Notes under the pieces: model-generated
What the model was told of the DNA's origin: nothing
The model's database searches: none
The model's input: the letters and a program-made list of their open reading frames with translations, nothing else
NCBI GenBank assembly: GCA_009780175.1
Contig: WRAO01000014.1
Coordinates: 1-57,060 of the forward strand
From: Oscillospiraceae bacterium
GTDB lineage: Bacteria; Bacillota; Clostridia; Oscillospirales; Oscillospiraceae
Direction of reading: 5' to 3'
DNA length: 57,060 nt
Made by a program: the position numbers and the translations under genes
In this document: piece after piece, positions 1 to 6,812 of the stretch
How the letters are laid out: the number at the start of each line of letters is the position of its first letter
Numbering within the stretch: the first letter of the stretch is position 1

Positions 1-422
1 AGACGGACGCGCACCAAGTGCGGCGGGCGCGCTGTGGGCAAGCGGTGGGCGAGATGGCGGCCCACAGTTGCCACCCCGAGATCTGGCGATGGATTGGATT
101 GATTGGACGCCGCCCCGAGACCCATAGCGTTTCCGACTTCCAAATAATCCCTGCCCCATCTTGTCATGTCCTTGATTATGATTGTACCGATTTTTCCGCT
201 CCGCATATCTTCAATCATAGCGGAGTAGGCGGGGCGGTCAAAAAAGCGTCCGCTTTCGTCATCGTCTACATAGTGCTTGACGTTTGTCAGCCCTTGCTGT
301 TGGGCGTGTTGTTCCAAAAACATCTTTTGATTTTTAATGCTGTTACTCTCCCCGCCGTCCCTGTCCTCGTCACCATCGGACAGGCGGGAATATAAGGCGG
401 TTATCTTGTTATGTTTCGTCAT
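1..422 (-). CDS. Large serine recombinase, N-terminal fragment, open at the window edge
   Basis: The frame starts at the ATG at 420-422 behind a good ribosome site (GGAGGG) and stays open to base 1. Residues 1-100 are the resolvase-type catalytic domain of large serine recombinases of the Tn4451/Tn5397 (TnpX/TndX) kind: YSRLS with the nucleophile Ser15, SNSIKNQK at 26-33, DDDESGRFFDRP near 53-64, and IIIKDMTRWGRDYLEVGNAM at 81-100. Such enzymes excise and integrate conjugative and mobilizable elements. After residue 100 (about base 123) the expected continuation of the domain is absent and the translation becomes low-complexity and unlike the family, so the gene is either broken or joined to foreign sequence there. 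It lies 39 bases beyond a truncated VirD4 frame. Family assignment of residues 1-100 is firm; the state of the rest is unknown. Confidence 0.75.
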   Translation of the reverse strand, partial: MTKHNKITALYSRLSDGDEDRDGGESNSIKNQKMFLEQHAQQQGLTNVKHYVDDDESGRFFDRPAYSAMIEDMRSGKIGTIIIKDMTRWGRDYLEVGNAMGLGAASNQSNPSPDLGVATVGRHLAHRLPTARPPHLVRVR

Positions 423-461
423 GGGGTGTCCCTCCGTCCGTCAATATAAGTTTTGGTTACG

Positions 462-692
462 TTAAGATTCTGCACGCCAGCGGGCGCTGCCATATTCCCT
501 GTCCTTGCGGTACTTCTTGGCGTTAAGCCCTTTTAAAAATACAACAACACGGATGAGCAACGCCCCGGCAAGCCCAACCAGCGCCGGATGATAGGGAATC
601 CACGCCAGTTCAGCGCTCACATGCCCGACGACGATGCCAATTAGCACATACGGGAGAGTGCGGATCAGGTGCGTCTTTAACTGGGGTGATAT
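462..692 (-). pseudogene. VirD4/TraG-type coupling protein, N-terminal remnant
   Basis: The frame reads two short hydrophobic segments followed by LKGLNAKKYRKDREYGSARW and then stops. In type IV coupling ATPases of Gram-positive conjugative elements this stretch (AKKYRK..EYGSARWG) lies just before the Walker A domain, so only about the first 70 residues of a ~600-residue protein remain. The last residues after SARW (RAES, then TAA) do not fit the family, which places a breakpoint near 470. No normal ATG is present. The frame can be followed back to about 692, with a GTG at 645-647 and a CTG at 666-668 as the only usual starts. It overlaps the end of the pcfB remnant, the gene order normal for such elements. 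The intact protein would dock relaxosome DNA to the secretion channel. Confidence 0.75.
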
Positions 693-694
693 GC

Positions 695-1198
695 TTATAG
701 CGCACGCTCCCGATTCTGATGCGGGGTGGGATCAAGCGCTTGGTCTTTAACCTTGCTCTCCGCGTCACGCATCGTGTCGCCGAGGGATGGCTTCTCAGCG
801 GTCTTGTTTAACTGCTGGGCAGAGAATTTGCGGAACGCTGCCGTGATGTCATCTACATCCTTTCCCTTGAAGAACACAAGCCACTTCGGGGATTTTCTGA
901 TGCGTCCTTCCGAACCTCGTACTTGATTCCGTGCTCACGGGCAACACGCTCAAACTCCTTAATACTCTCGTTACTGACTTCAATATGCGGGGCAGCAGCC
1001 CTGATGCATGAGCTCCTCGACGGACTGTTCGCCCCGGTTGAGGGCCGAAAACTGCTTAGCAACGCTCTCGTCGGGATTCAGAAAAGCTCTCATGGCAAGA
1101 GCCATCGCCTGTGCCGTCAACCGGCCGCCCTTGATTATGAGGCAGACATTCTTCTCGTTGATTTGGTCTTGGTCTGTTATTTGCACCACATCCTTCAT
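695..1198 (-). pseudogene. PcfB-family (DUF3801) conjugation gene, two frameshifts
   Basis: Three segments in three frames together make one PcfB-like protein of the usual length (~168 codons). The N-terminal part (INEKNVCLIIKGGRLTAQAM) is in the frame of the antirepressor, the middle part (NESIKEFERVAREHGIKYEV) lies at about 888-990, and the C-terminal part (VFFKGKDVDDITAAFRKF) at 695-887. The first break is near 988-1002. The second is at the G run at 888-891, where one extra C on the coding strand would restore ENPPKWLVFFKG. PcfB helps recruit the relaxase to the VirD4-type coupling protein, and its gene normally sits directly upstream of virD4, as here. The proposed start at 1198 is an ATG with no convincing ribosome site. 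The gene is certainly broken as sequenced; sequencing error in the homopolymer could explain one of the two breaks. Confidence 0.75.
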
Positions 1199-1948
1199 CG
1201 TTTCTGCGTCCGGCAATATGCCATGCCACGCCAGCAGCTCGTAAAGGAAAAGCCGCCCTTTCTGTGTCCAGCAAGTATGGACAATTACCTCTTCGTCACC
1301 GTGGTGATAGGTCTTAGACACGGTATAGCCCCGCCCAGCGAAATCGTTATATATGAGCCAAGTTTGGCCGATTTTGTATTGCACTCCAAACGCATGAAGC
1401 AGCTTGTTAAATGCTTGTGCCGTCATCCCGTAGTCTTTGGCAATGATGCTGACCGGCACGGCGGTGGGAGATTGCAGGATCATGTCGAAATATCGGGCTT
1501 TAGGCTGGAGCTGATTGACACGGGTCATGAGCGCCTGATTGTTCGCTTGCGCTTCTGAAAGGCTGTCGAGTAGACAATCGGCAAAGACCCTATCCTCTCG
1601 CATTTGTCTGAGAATGTCCTCGTGGATATATGCACCGTGTCTGCGGATGGTGGGGAGGACCTCATCGAACACGAATGTTTCAAAACGGATGGCAGAGGGG
1701 AGCTTCGAGCGGATGATTAGACGGTATAGGTCGCCTTCGGGGATATAGGTTTTTTCTTGCATCCCGCCGTTTGTAAGGACGCCCCGTTTCAGGGCCCCCT
1801 TGCAATGGCGCTCAATTGCATTGCGGGACTTTGTGTATCCAAGAACTTCGGCGCATTCCTTGGCGGGGAAATATGGTTTGCCGTCAATCGTCAAAACTTC
1901 CAACTTGCCAAACTCTTGGCTCTCGAAAATTTGAATCTGATTTTGCAT
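980..1948 (-). CDS. Bro-N / KilA-C type antirepressor, reading into PcfB sequence
   Basis: The start ATG at 1948 has a ribosome site (GGAGG) nine bases upstream. Residues 1-110 are a Bro-N domain (KPYFPAKECAEVLGYTKSRN, then SKLPSAIRFETFVFDEVLPT). Residues ~145-248 are the phage antirepressor C-terminal domain (KARYFDMILQSPTAVPVSII, then LFLYELLAWHGILPDAE). Proteins of this design relieve repression in prophages and conjugative elements. The family would normally stop soon after residue 250. Here the frame continues without a stop into the N-terminal half of PcfB and ends at 980 after the PcfB frameshift, giving a 322-residue hybrid. The functional antirepressor part appears complete; the tail of ~72 residues is probably an accident of decay. 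Confidence 0.8.
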   Translation of the reverse strand: MQNQIQIFESQEFGKLEVLTIDGKPYFPAKECAEVLGYTKSRNAIERHCKGALKRGVLTNGGMQEKTYIPEGDLYRLIIRSKLPSAIRFETFVFDEVLPTIRRHGAYIHEDILRQMREDRVFADCLLDSLSEAQANNQALMTRVNQLQPKARYFDMILQSPTAVPVSIIAKDYGMTAQAFNKLLHAFGVQYKIGQTWLIYNDFAGRGYTVSKTYHHGDEEVIVHTCWTQKGRLFLYELLAWHGILPDAETMKDVVQITDQDQINEKNVCLIIKGGRLTAQAMALAMRAFLNPDESVAKQFSALNRGEQSVEELMHQGCCPAY

Positions 1949-2044
1949 ATACGATTACCTCCGAAATAAAAATAGCCACCTCACTGGGCGGCGTTAGGGT
2001 TTGTATTGAATAGGGGGCATCATCTCACTACAAAGTGGAACCTC

Positions 2045-2209
2045 CTATTTTGAGTGTGGCCGGGTTTTCAAGCACCTTCCGTCACGAGTCAGACACTTGG
2101 CGTTCGGTCCGGCAAAGGCACACCCAAGGCAACTTGGCTTAAAGGTTTGGTCAAAGTGCGTTGCGCCGCGAGGTGATGATGGTTTCTTTCGGTTGTTACG
2201 TCTTGGCAT
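2045..2209 (-). CDS. Small Cys-rich basic protein of the mobile element
   Basis: A 54-residue frame with ATG at 2209 and a strong ribosome site (AAGGGGGTG) five bases upstream. It starts MPRRNNRKK and carries four cysteines in the order CLGCAFAGPNAKC...C (about residues 31, 34, 43 and 51), a pattern compatible with a small zinc site. It has the same orientation as the antirepressor 97 bases downstream and is probably in the same transcript. I recognise no family and assign no function. The clean start, the correct-frame stop and the cysteine spacing make it a likely real gene. Confidence 0.55.
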   Translation of the reverse strand: MPRRNNRKKPSSPRGATHFDQTFKPSCLGCAFAGPNAKCLTRDGRCLKTRPHSK

Positions 2210-2227
2210 AGTTCACCCCCTTCCACG

Positions 2228-2259
2228 AAAAAGCGCCTCTCCCTTGGGATAAGCGCTTT
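2228..2259 (-). terminator. Hairpin with T run on the minus strand
   Basis: Arms AAAGCGC (2230-2236) and GCGCTTT (2253-2259), with further internal pairing of CCC and GGG, followed on the minus strand by TTTTTCG. It points towards the small Cys-rich gene, so it would shield the mobile-element genes from transcription entering from the right. Confidence 0.55.
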
Positions 2260-2288
2260 GTGTTCGTATTTTCCTAAAGTGTCACAAG

Positions 2289-2810
2289 TTGGAGTCCGGC
2301 GGGCCGGATGGAGAGTTGGGTGCCTCGCTCCGTTACCTTTCCCAACGCTATGCGATGCCCTATCCGGAACTCAAGGGTCTGCTTACGGACATCGGCGTAG
2401 AGGAGCTGGGGCACCTCGAGATGGTGGCGACCATTGTCCACCAGTTGACACGGAACATGACGGAGGAAGACATCAAACGTGCGGGTCTTGAGACTTATTT
2501 CGTGGACCATACCGCCGGTGTCTATACGCAGTTTGCCTCCGGCACGCCATGGACCGCCGCTACCTTCGCCGTCAAAGGCGATGTGATTACCGATCTGGTG
2601 GAAGATATGGCCGCCGAACAAAAGGCGAGGACTACATACGACAATATCCTTCGGCTTTCGGACTGCCCGGACGTGAACAACGTTATCCGCTTTCTCCGCG
2701 AACGCGAAATCGTCCATTTCCAGCGTTTTGGCGAGGCCATTGAACTCGTTAGAGCACGGCTGGATCAGCGCAATGTGTATGTCATGAACCCCGCCTTTGA
2801 CCGGGCATAA
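2289..2810 (+). pseudogene. cotJC: CotJC-type manganese catalase, 5' end missing
   Basis: From GGPDGELGASLRYLSQRYAM to the stop the frame is a typical CotJC / manganese catalase ferritin-like protein. It has EELGHLEMVATIVHQL (a metal-ligand Glu and His), YFVDHTAGVYTQFASG, KGDVITDLVEDMAAEQKART and REREIVHFQRFGEAIE (the second ligand set). CotJC is a spore-coat protein in Bacillus and Clostridia. Family members begin about 30 residues earlier with the CotJ-type start leading into a TQxGGPDGE motif. Here the sequence upstream of the glycine pair is foreign, and only a TTG (2289) without a ribosome site is available. The breakpoint is close to 2283, where the mobile-element block ends. The missing 5' part would lie beyond the window if an element is inserted here. 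Confidence 0.8.
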
Positions 2811-2813
2811 GCA

Positions 2814-2842
2814 AAGACCGCTGCCAGTGGCAGCGGTCTTTT
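2814..2842 (+). terminator. Rho-independent terminator between cotJC and recombinase
   Basis: A perfect 12-bp stem, AAGACCGCTGCC (2814-2825) with its complement (2829-2840), loop AGT, followed by TTTTT on the plus strand. It lies in the 32-base gap between the converging cotJC fragment and serine recombinase gene. The A-rich 5' flank suggests weak bidirectional use. Confidence 0.85.
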
Positions 2843-4294
2843 TCACCTATGCGTATGAAGCGGATCGCGATAGGTGATCTCTAGTAGATTGTTTGCTTTG
2901 CTGAAGGTACAAGTGTCGATGATGCTGACGAGGGCTTTGTGTTTTTTCGCCGTTGTTACGGTGTCGGATTGCAATATGCCTGTCAGAGATTGAATTAAAA
3001 ATATTATGTCAACTGACGAGGGATCGTCCAAAGAGATATGCGCGATCTGTTCCTTTGCTGTGGTGAGTTCACGCTCCATCTCCCGCTTTGCCTCCCGATA
3101 TGTCTCGACTGTTTCGATTCCCTCCAAATAAGCCTCTCTAAGGCGATCCAATTTCTTTTCCAACTGGGCAGCCTTGCGTTGTAGGGAGGAGACGACATCG
3201 ACCTTGTGATGCGCCACAGAGCACGGTTCTGAGACGATTGTCTGCCTGCTCCGCGTATCTGCGCCAAGCCGCGCGAAAATCGCTTCCTTGAGGCGCGCAT
3301 CGGATATATGCTGGCTCGACCTGCATGCCCCCTTGACATAGCCATTGCACTTCCAATAGTGCGGTTTCGAGAAAATGAGCGTACTTTCGCAGTTTGCGCA
3401 TCGGACAAGGCCGGAGAGCCAATCTTTGTATTCCGCCGCAGGGCGTCCGTGATCCTTCCACTGGGATTTCACTTCTCGCACACGCCTTTGCGCGGCCTCC
3501 CAAGTGTCTGCGTCGATCAAAGGCGCGTGCGCTGCGTCTGCCAGGATAATATGTTCGTCGTCATAGGCTCTCCGCGTTTTTCCAAGCGGATTCCAGCGCA
3601 GCTTGCCGATATAGACAGGATTGCGAAGGATGTATTCCACGGTGCGGCTCTCAAACGGATTCCTCCGATGCGTCTGCACCCCCATGCTGTTGAGCCATCT
3701 CGAAATGGAATAAAACCCCTCGCCAAGCAAAAAACGCCGAAATATTTCACGGACAAAGCCAGTCTCCTCCTCGACCGGAACTAGCCGATTCTCCGCCGCG
3801 GCATATCCAAAGGGGGGAGAGGTCTGCAACCCGCCCCGGAGCGCCTTCTCTGTCATGCCCTTCTTGACTTCCTCCGCGAGGTTGATACTGTAATATTCCG
3901 CCATTGCCTCGAGCATGGCCTCGAGGATGATCGAAAACTTGTCGTCCTCGAGGCTCTCCGTGATGCTGACTACCCGCACGCCGCATTCTTTCCGCAGGAG
4001 GGATTTATATACCACGCTGTCTTCCCGAGATCGGGCAAAGCGATCAAACTTATGGACGAGGATGAACGCAAAGGGGCGAACTTGGTCTTTGGCTTTTGCG
4101 ATCATCCGCAGAAACGCGGGCCGTTTTTCTGCCTTGCGCCCCGAGATGCCTTCATCGATGAAGATGTTCGCCGCGTCTACGAAGTATCCATGCTCGTCCG
4201 CATACTTGAGCAAGGCTTTTTGCTGCGCTTCAGGAGAAAATTCGAGCTGGTCATCTGTGGAGACGCGGATGTAGAGTGCGGCATGGTTCGCCAT
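2843..4294 (-). CDS. Large serine recombinase, full length
   Basis: A 483-residue site-specific recombinase. The resolvase domain (1-150) has YIRVSTDDQ with catalytic Ser12, DEGISGR, and HKFDRFARSRED. A recombinase domain runs from about 160 to 270 (PPFGYAAAENRLVPVEEETG, then YILRNPVYIGKLRW). A zinc-ribbon follows at about 295-325 (CANC...CNGYVKGAC), and a C-terminal coiled coil at about 365-425 (LQRKAAQLEKKLDRLREAYL). Length and layout match integrases of prophages, ICEs and skin-like elements. The start ATG at 4294 follows the stop of the small upstream gene by one base, so the two are translationally coupled. No attachment site could be defined. It converges on the truncated cotJC, so it may be the enzyme of an element linked to that gene or an unrelated neighbour. 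Confidence 0.93.
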   Translation of the reverse strand: MANHAALYIRVSTDDQLEFSPEAQQKALLKYADEHGYFVDAANIFIDEGISGRKAEKRPAFLRMIAKAKDQVRPFAFILVHKFDRFARSREDSVVYKSLLRKECGVRVVSITESLEDDKFSIILEAMLEAMAEYYSINLAEEVKKGMTEKALRGGLQTSPPFGYAAAENRLVPVEEETGFVREIFRRFLLGEGFYSISRWLNSMGVQTHRRNPFESRTVEYILRNPVYIGKLRWNPLGKTRRAYDDEHIILADAAHAPLIDADTWEAAQRRVREVKSQWKDHGRPAAEYKDWLSGLVRCANCESTLIFSKPHYWKCNGYVKGACRSSQHISDARLKEAIFARLGADTRSRQTIVSEPCSVAHHKVDVVSSLQRKAAQLEKKLDRLREAYLEGIETVETYREAKREMERELTTAKEQIAHISLDDPSSVDIIFLIQSLTGILQSDTVTTAKKHKALVSIIDTCTFSKANNLLEITYRDPLHTHR

Positions 4295-4295
4295 G

Positions 4296-4487
4296 CTAGG
4301 GAGAGGGGTCTTCTATACGGAAACGTGCTTGCCCCGCATAGAGCGCGTTCAGAAATGCGGCATGCAGCAGGGCGCCCAGGTAGTCCTTTTGACCACCGTC
4401 GAGATCCTCCAAACACAGCTTGCTTTCGCCATTCGGCGGGAGAGATAGATATGATTTTGTCTGTATCGGTTCTTGCCTTCGGCTCAT
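4296..4487 (-). CDS. Small protein coupled to the serine recombinase
   Basis: A 63-residue frame with ATG at 4487 behind a strong ribosome site (GAGGAGG), ending directly before the recombinase start. It contains QTKSYLSLPPNGESKLCLED near the N terminus and LGALLHAAFLNALYAGQARF near the C terminus. There is no membrane segment and no DNA-binding motif that I can recognise. Tight coupling to the recombinase suggests a role with it, for example as an accessory or directionality factor, but that is inference from position only. Confidence 0.7.
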   Translation of the reverse strand: MSRRQEPIQTKSYLSLPPNGESKLCLEDLDGGQKDYLGALLHAAFLNALYAGQARFRIEDPSP

Positions 4488-4562
4488 GCGTATACCTCCT
4501 CTTATTATTGAGAAAGTATGTGAACGGGGCTGGATTTATGATTTTGGGCGCCGCCAAAATAA

Positions 4563-4600
4563 AAACCCGCCAACGGGAGAAGCCCGTTGGCGGGTTTGAG
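4563..4600 (-). terminator. Terminator of the rplM-rpsI operon
   Basis: A perfect 15-bp stem, AAACCCGCCAACGGG (4563-4577) with its complement (4583-4597), loop of five, followed on the minus strand by a T-rich run (TTTTTATTTT). It begins seven bases beyond the rpsI stop. Confidence 0.9.
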
Positions 4601-4604
4601 GGAA

Positions 4605-5015
4605 CTATCTCTTGGAGAACTGCGGCGCTCTCCGTGCGGCCTTGAGGCCGTACTTCTTACGCTCTTTCATTCTCGGGTCGCGGGTCAGGAACCCGGCGGC
4701 CTTGAGGGGGGTGCGGTAGTTCTCGTCCATGAGCAGGAGCGCTCTGGCGATTCCGTGGCGGATTGCGCCGGCTTGACCGGTGACGCCGCCGCCAGCGACA
4801 GTAGCGCGGACGTCTACCTTGTCGAGTAGGCTAATTGCTTGAAGATTCAGCGGTTGGCGCACGATGAGCTTCAATGTTTCCAGCCCGAAATAGTCGTTGA
4901 TGTCCCGGTTGTTGATTGTGATTTGACCGGTTCCGCCGGGGAAGAGGTGGACACGGGCCACAGAGGCCTTTCTTCTGCCTGTACCGTAGTGATACAGCTT
5001 TTTGCTCTTATACAT
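4605..5015 (-). CDS. rpsI: 30S ribosomal protein S9
   Basis: 136 residues, the usual length. The N-terminal [20 protein letters not shown] and the C-terminal basic tail [21 protein letters not shown]-type end are diagnostic, and the conserved terminal SKR reaches into the ribosomal P site. The start ATG has a GGAGG-type site. It lies 15 bases downstream of rplM, the universal L13-S9 pair, and is cotranscribed from the rplM promoter. Confidence 0.98.
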   Translation of the reverse strand: MYKSKKLYHYGTGRRKASVARVHLFPGGTGQITINNRDINDYFGLETLKLIVRQPLNLQAISLLDKVDVRATVAGGGVTGQAGAIRHGIARALLLMDENYRTPLKAAGFLTRDPRMKERKKYGLKAARRAPQFSKR

Positions 5016-5030
5016 TCGTCACTACCTCCC

Positions 5031-5462
5031 TTATTCCGCTGCCCAAAGCTCAGGCTTCTGAGCTTGGTGCTGGTGTTCTTCGCCGCGATAGACCTTCAAA
5101 CGAAGAAGCTGGCTGCGGGCGATCGTGTTTTTCTGCAACATCCCGCGGACCGCGAGGGTCATGGCGAGTTCGGGCTTTTGCTCCATGAGCTTGCTGTATT
5201 TGACTTCTTTGAGCCCGCCGACCCAACCGGAGTGACGGCGATAGAACTTTTGCTCAAGCTTCTTACCTGTCAAAACAGCTTTGTCTGTGTTGAGGATGAT
5301 GACAAAATCGCCGCAATCGACATGCGGGGTGTAGGTCACCTTGTGTTTGCCGCGGAGAAGATCAGCCGCGACGGTAGCGGTACGGCCCAGCGGTACGCCT
5401 GCCGCGTCGAGGATATACCATTTGCGGTCAACGGTTTCCTTCTTTTCCATGAAAGTGGACAT
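5031..5462 (-). CDS. rplM: 50S ribosomal protein L13
   Basis: 143 residues of L13: WYILDAAGVPLGRTATVAAD, HVDCGDFVIILNTDKAVLTG, YRRHSGWVGGLKE and the AVRGMLQKNTIARSQLLRLK segment. An alternative start is the internal ATG at residue 5 (MEKKETV); the first ATG has the better-spaced GGAGG. It is the first gene of the rplM-rpsI operon. Confidence 0.98.
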   Translation of the reverse strand: MSTFMEKKETVDRKWYILDAAGVPLGRTATVAADLLRGKHKVTYTPHVDCGDFVIILNTDKAVLTGKKLEQKFYRRHSGWVGGLKEVKYSKLMEQKPELAMTLAVRGMLQKNTIARSQLLRLKVYRGEEHQHQAQKPELWAAE

Positions 5463-5511
5463 AGTTTTCCTGCCTCCAACCCTTTTTATCTGCTTTTTAC
5501 GTAGCTAGGTT

Positions 5512-5541
5512 ATTATGCCACAAGGCTTTGAGGCATGTCAA
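5512..5541 (-). promoter_or_regulatory. Sigma-A type promoter of rplM-rpsI
   Basis: On the minus strand TTGACA (5536-5541), an 18-base spacer and CATAAT (5512-5517), about 50 bases before the rplM start. It is a near-consensus housekeeping promoter in the expected place. Confidence 0.8.
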
Positions 5542-5644
5542 TACAATTTTTTGTGAAATGCAATTTGATACAATGCATGCTCCTGTTTTCTTCGAAATGC
5601 TTCGATTTTCTTTAGAATGCTCAAGACTAATTTCAAATTTTAGA

Positions 5645-5962
5645 TCACAACAGCCACTGCAACAGGAGCAAAAGTCCCACGCCGGGCAGCCCGAAAATAC
5701 CAACGATGACGGCGTTGAATAGGTTAAAACCCAGCGTAACTCCGATGAATTGGCCGAAATAGTTCAGGAAAAACAAAGCCACAAACCCGCCGATCGTATT
5801 CAGAACCAGCTTAAGTAAGAGGCGAACCGGCTTTGTAAACAGCAAAATTGCCAGCAAAAGAAGAATACTCGCGAGAATAACGGTAGCAATAGATTGTTGA
5901 CTCAATAGGTCTGGCAACTCCGATAAGGCCGAAAAATCCGGCAGATTTGGCAATTCAGGCAT
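5645..5962 (-). CDS. bofA: BofA-family sporulation membrane protein
   Basis: 105 residues with three hydrophobic stretches (about 24-42, 48-70 and 78-104). The region KPVRLLLKLVLNTIGGFVAL through FNAVIVGIFGLPGVGLLLLL matches BofA, which holds the SpoIVFB protease inactive until pro-sigma-K is to be cleaved in the mother cell. BofA is usually ~87 residues; the extra N-terminal ~20 residues (MPELPNLPDFSALSELPDLL) are Pro/Leu-rich and unusual. The ATG has a GGAGAG site. It is one of the direct indications that the organism sporulates. It stands alone between the L13 promoter and a non-coding stretch. Confidence 0.8.
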   Translation of the reverse strand: MPELPNLPDFSALSELPDLLSQQSIATVILASILLLLAILLFTKPVRLLLKLVLNTIGGFVALFFLNYFGQFIGVTLGFNLFNAVIVGIFGLPGVGLLLLLQWLL

Positions 5963-6002
5963 GTTGATCTCTCCGTTTCGTTGGTAGACTGTCCTATGTT
6001 AG

Positions 6003-6340
6003 TACTATATTCACTACAAAAGGCAAACTATCAAAAATTTTCAATGTGTATCGTTGCGGCTTCGACACATACTAGCGGTGGACACAAAAAATCTGGTTGA
6101 GTTCAGGAACCGAAGAACTCCAGACCGGTGCTTTTGGTGGGCGGTTTCTACCACTTAGCTGGGGGCAGCGAAGCCTATAGTGTGAGAGTAGTGTAGAGAC
6201 ATGAGATAGAAGAAAACTGCTGAGAGCGAATGGTCAAAGACCAGTTTGTGCGCTGTTTCGGAATCGTTGTGTCAAGTGATGTTCCCGATAGATAGAACAT
6301 TGCGGCGGTCATCTCCTTTGTGAGATGGCCGCTTTTTATC
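6003..6340 (+). ncRNA. Possible structured RNA of unknown class
   Basis: This 370-base gap between bofA and the DUF6054 gene has no convincing protein frame. On the plus strand it has a plausible promoter (TTGGTA 5981-5986, 16 bases, TACTAT 6003-6008). It also has local hairpins (for example GAGTTC...GAACTC flanked by TCTGG/CCAGA at about 6092-6126, GGCTTCG with CGAAGCC enclosing 6061-6176, and GGTC-AAA-GACC at about 6234). It ends in a strong terminator (GCGGTCATCTC...GAGATGGCCGC, then TTTTTAT, 6303-6339). A terminator on a strand with no gene is the main argument. I checked by eye for 6S, SRP, tmRNA and RNase P signatures and did not recognise any. Confidence 0.35.
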
Positions 6341-6674
6341 TTTGCACCCATCGGTCCACGAGGTCGATAATTTCGCCCGCAAATGCTTGTTCGCTCCAAG
6401 TGTTGATCTTAAAAAACACGGCCGTGCTCCCGCCAGAAGAGATGAGAGAGAGGAAGAGTTTGTTCCCATTACCGATGAGCGTAATATTCACGCCCATGCG
6501 GCCCTTGCCGAGGAGGCTGTATCGTTCATACACACGCACCGCGCAACGAACATTGCCTTCGATATAATCGCTCCCGTCTTGAAAGCTTGTGGCAGCGCCA
6601 CGTAAAATGCCGTCATCCAAAGTTTTGAGCAGAGAGTCAAAGTCGCCAGTTAAGTGCCGTTCGTATTTTGCCAT
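6336..6674 (-). CDS. DUF6054 family protein
   Basis: 112 residues: MAKYERHLTGDFDSLLKTLD at the N terminus, VRCAVRVYERYSLLGKGRMG in the middle and STAVFFKINTWSEQAF near the end. I recognise this as the conserved clostridial DUF6054 family, whose function is unknown. It is soluble, with no signal peptide. A GGAGG site precedes the ATG. It is transcribed alone and divergently from lysA. Its stop codon overlaps the T run of the plus-strand terminator at 6303-6339. Confidence 0.8.
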   Translation of the reverse strand: MAKYERHLTGDFDSLLKTLDDGILRGAATSFQDGSDYIEGNVRCAVRVYERYSLLGKGRMGVNITLIGNGNKLFLSLISSGGSTAVFFKINTWSEQAFAGEIIDLVDRWVQR

Positions 6675-6812
6675 AGGAGTCCTCCATAGGATTGCTGCAT
6701 GATATCTGTCCGCTTATCATACACGAATCCGACTGAAATTGCCAGTGTTCTCTTGATTTCAGTTCAGTTTTGCAGTAAGATGAAAGAAGCTGAACAAAAA
6801 GGAGATCGCGCC

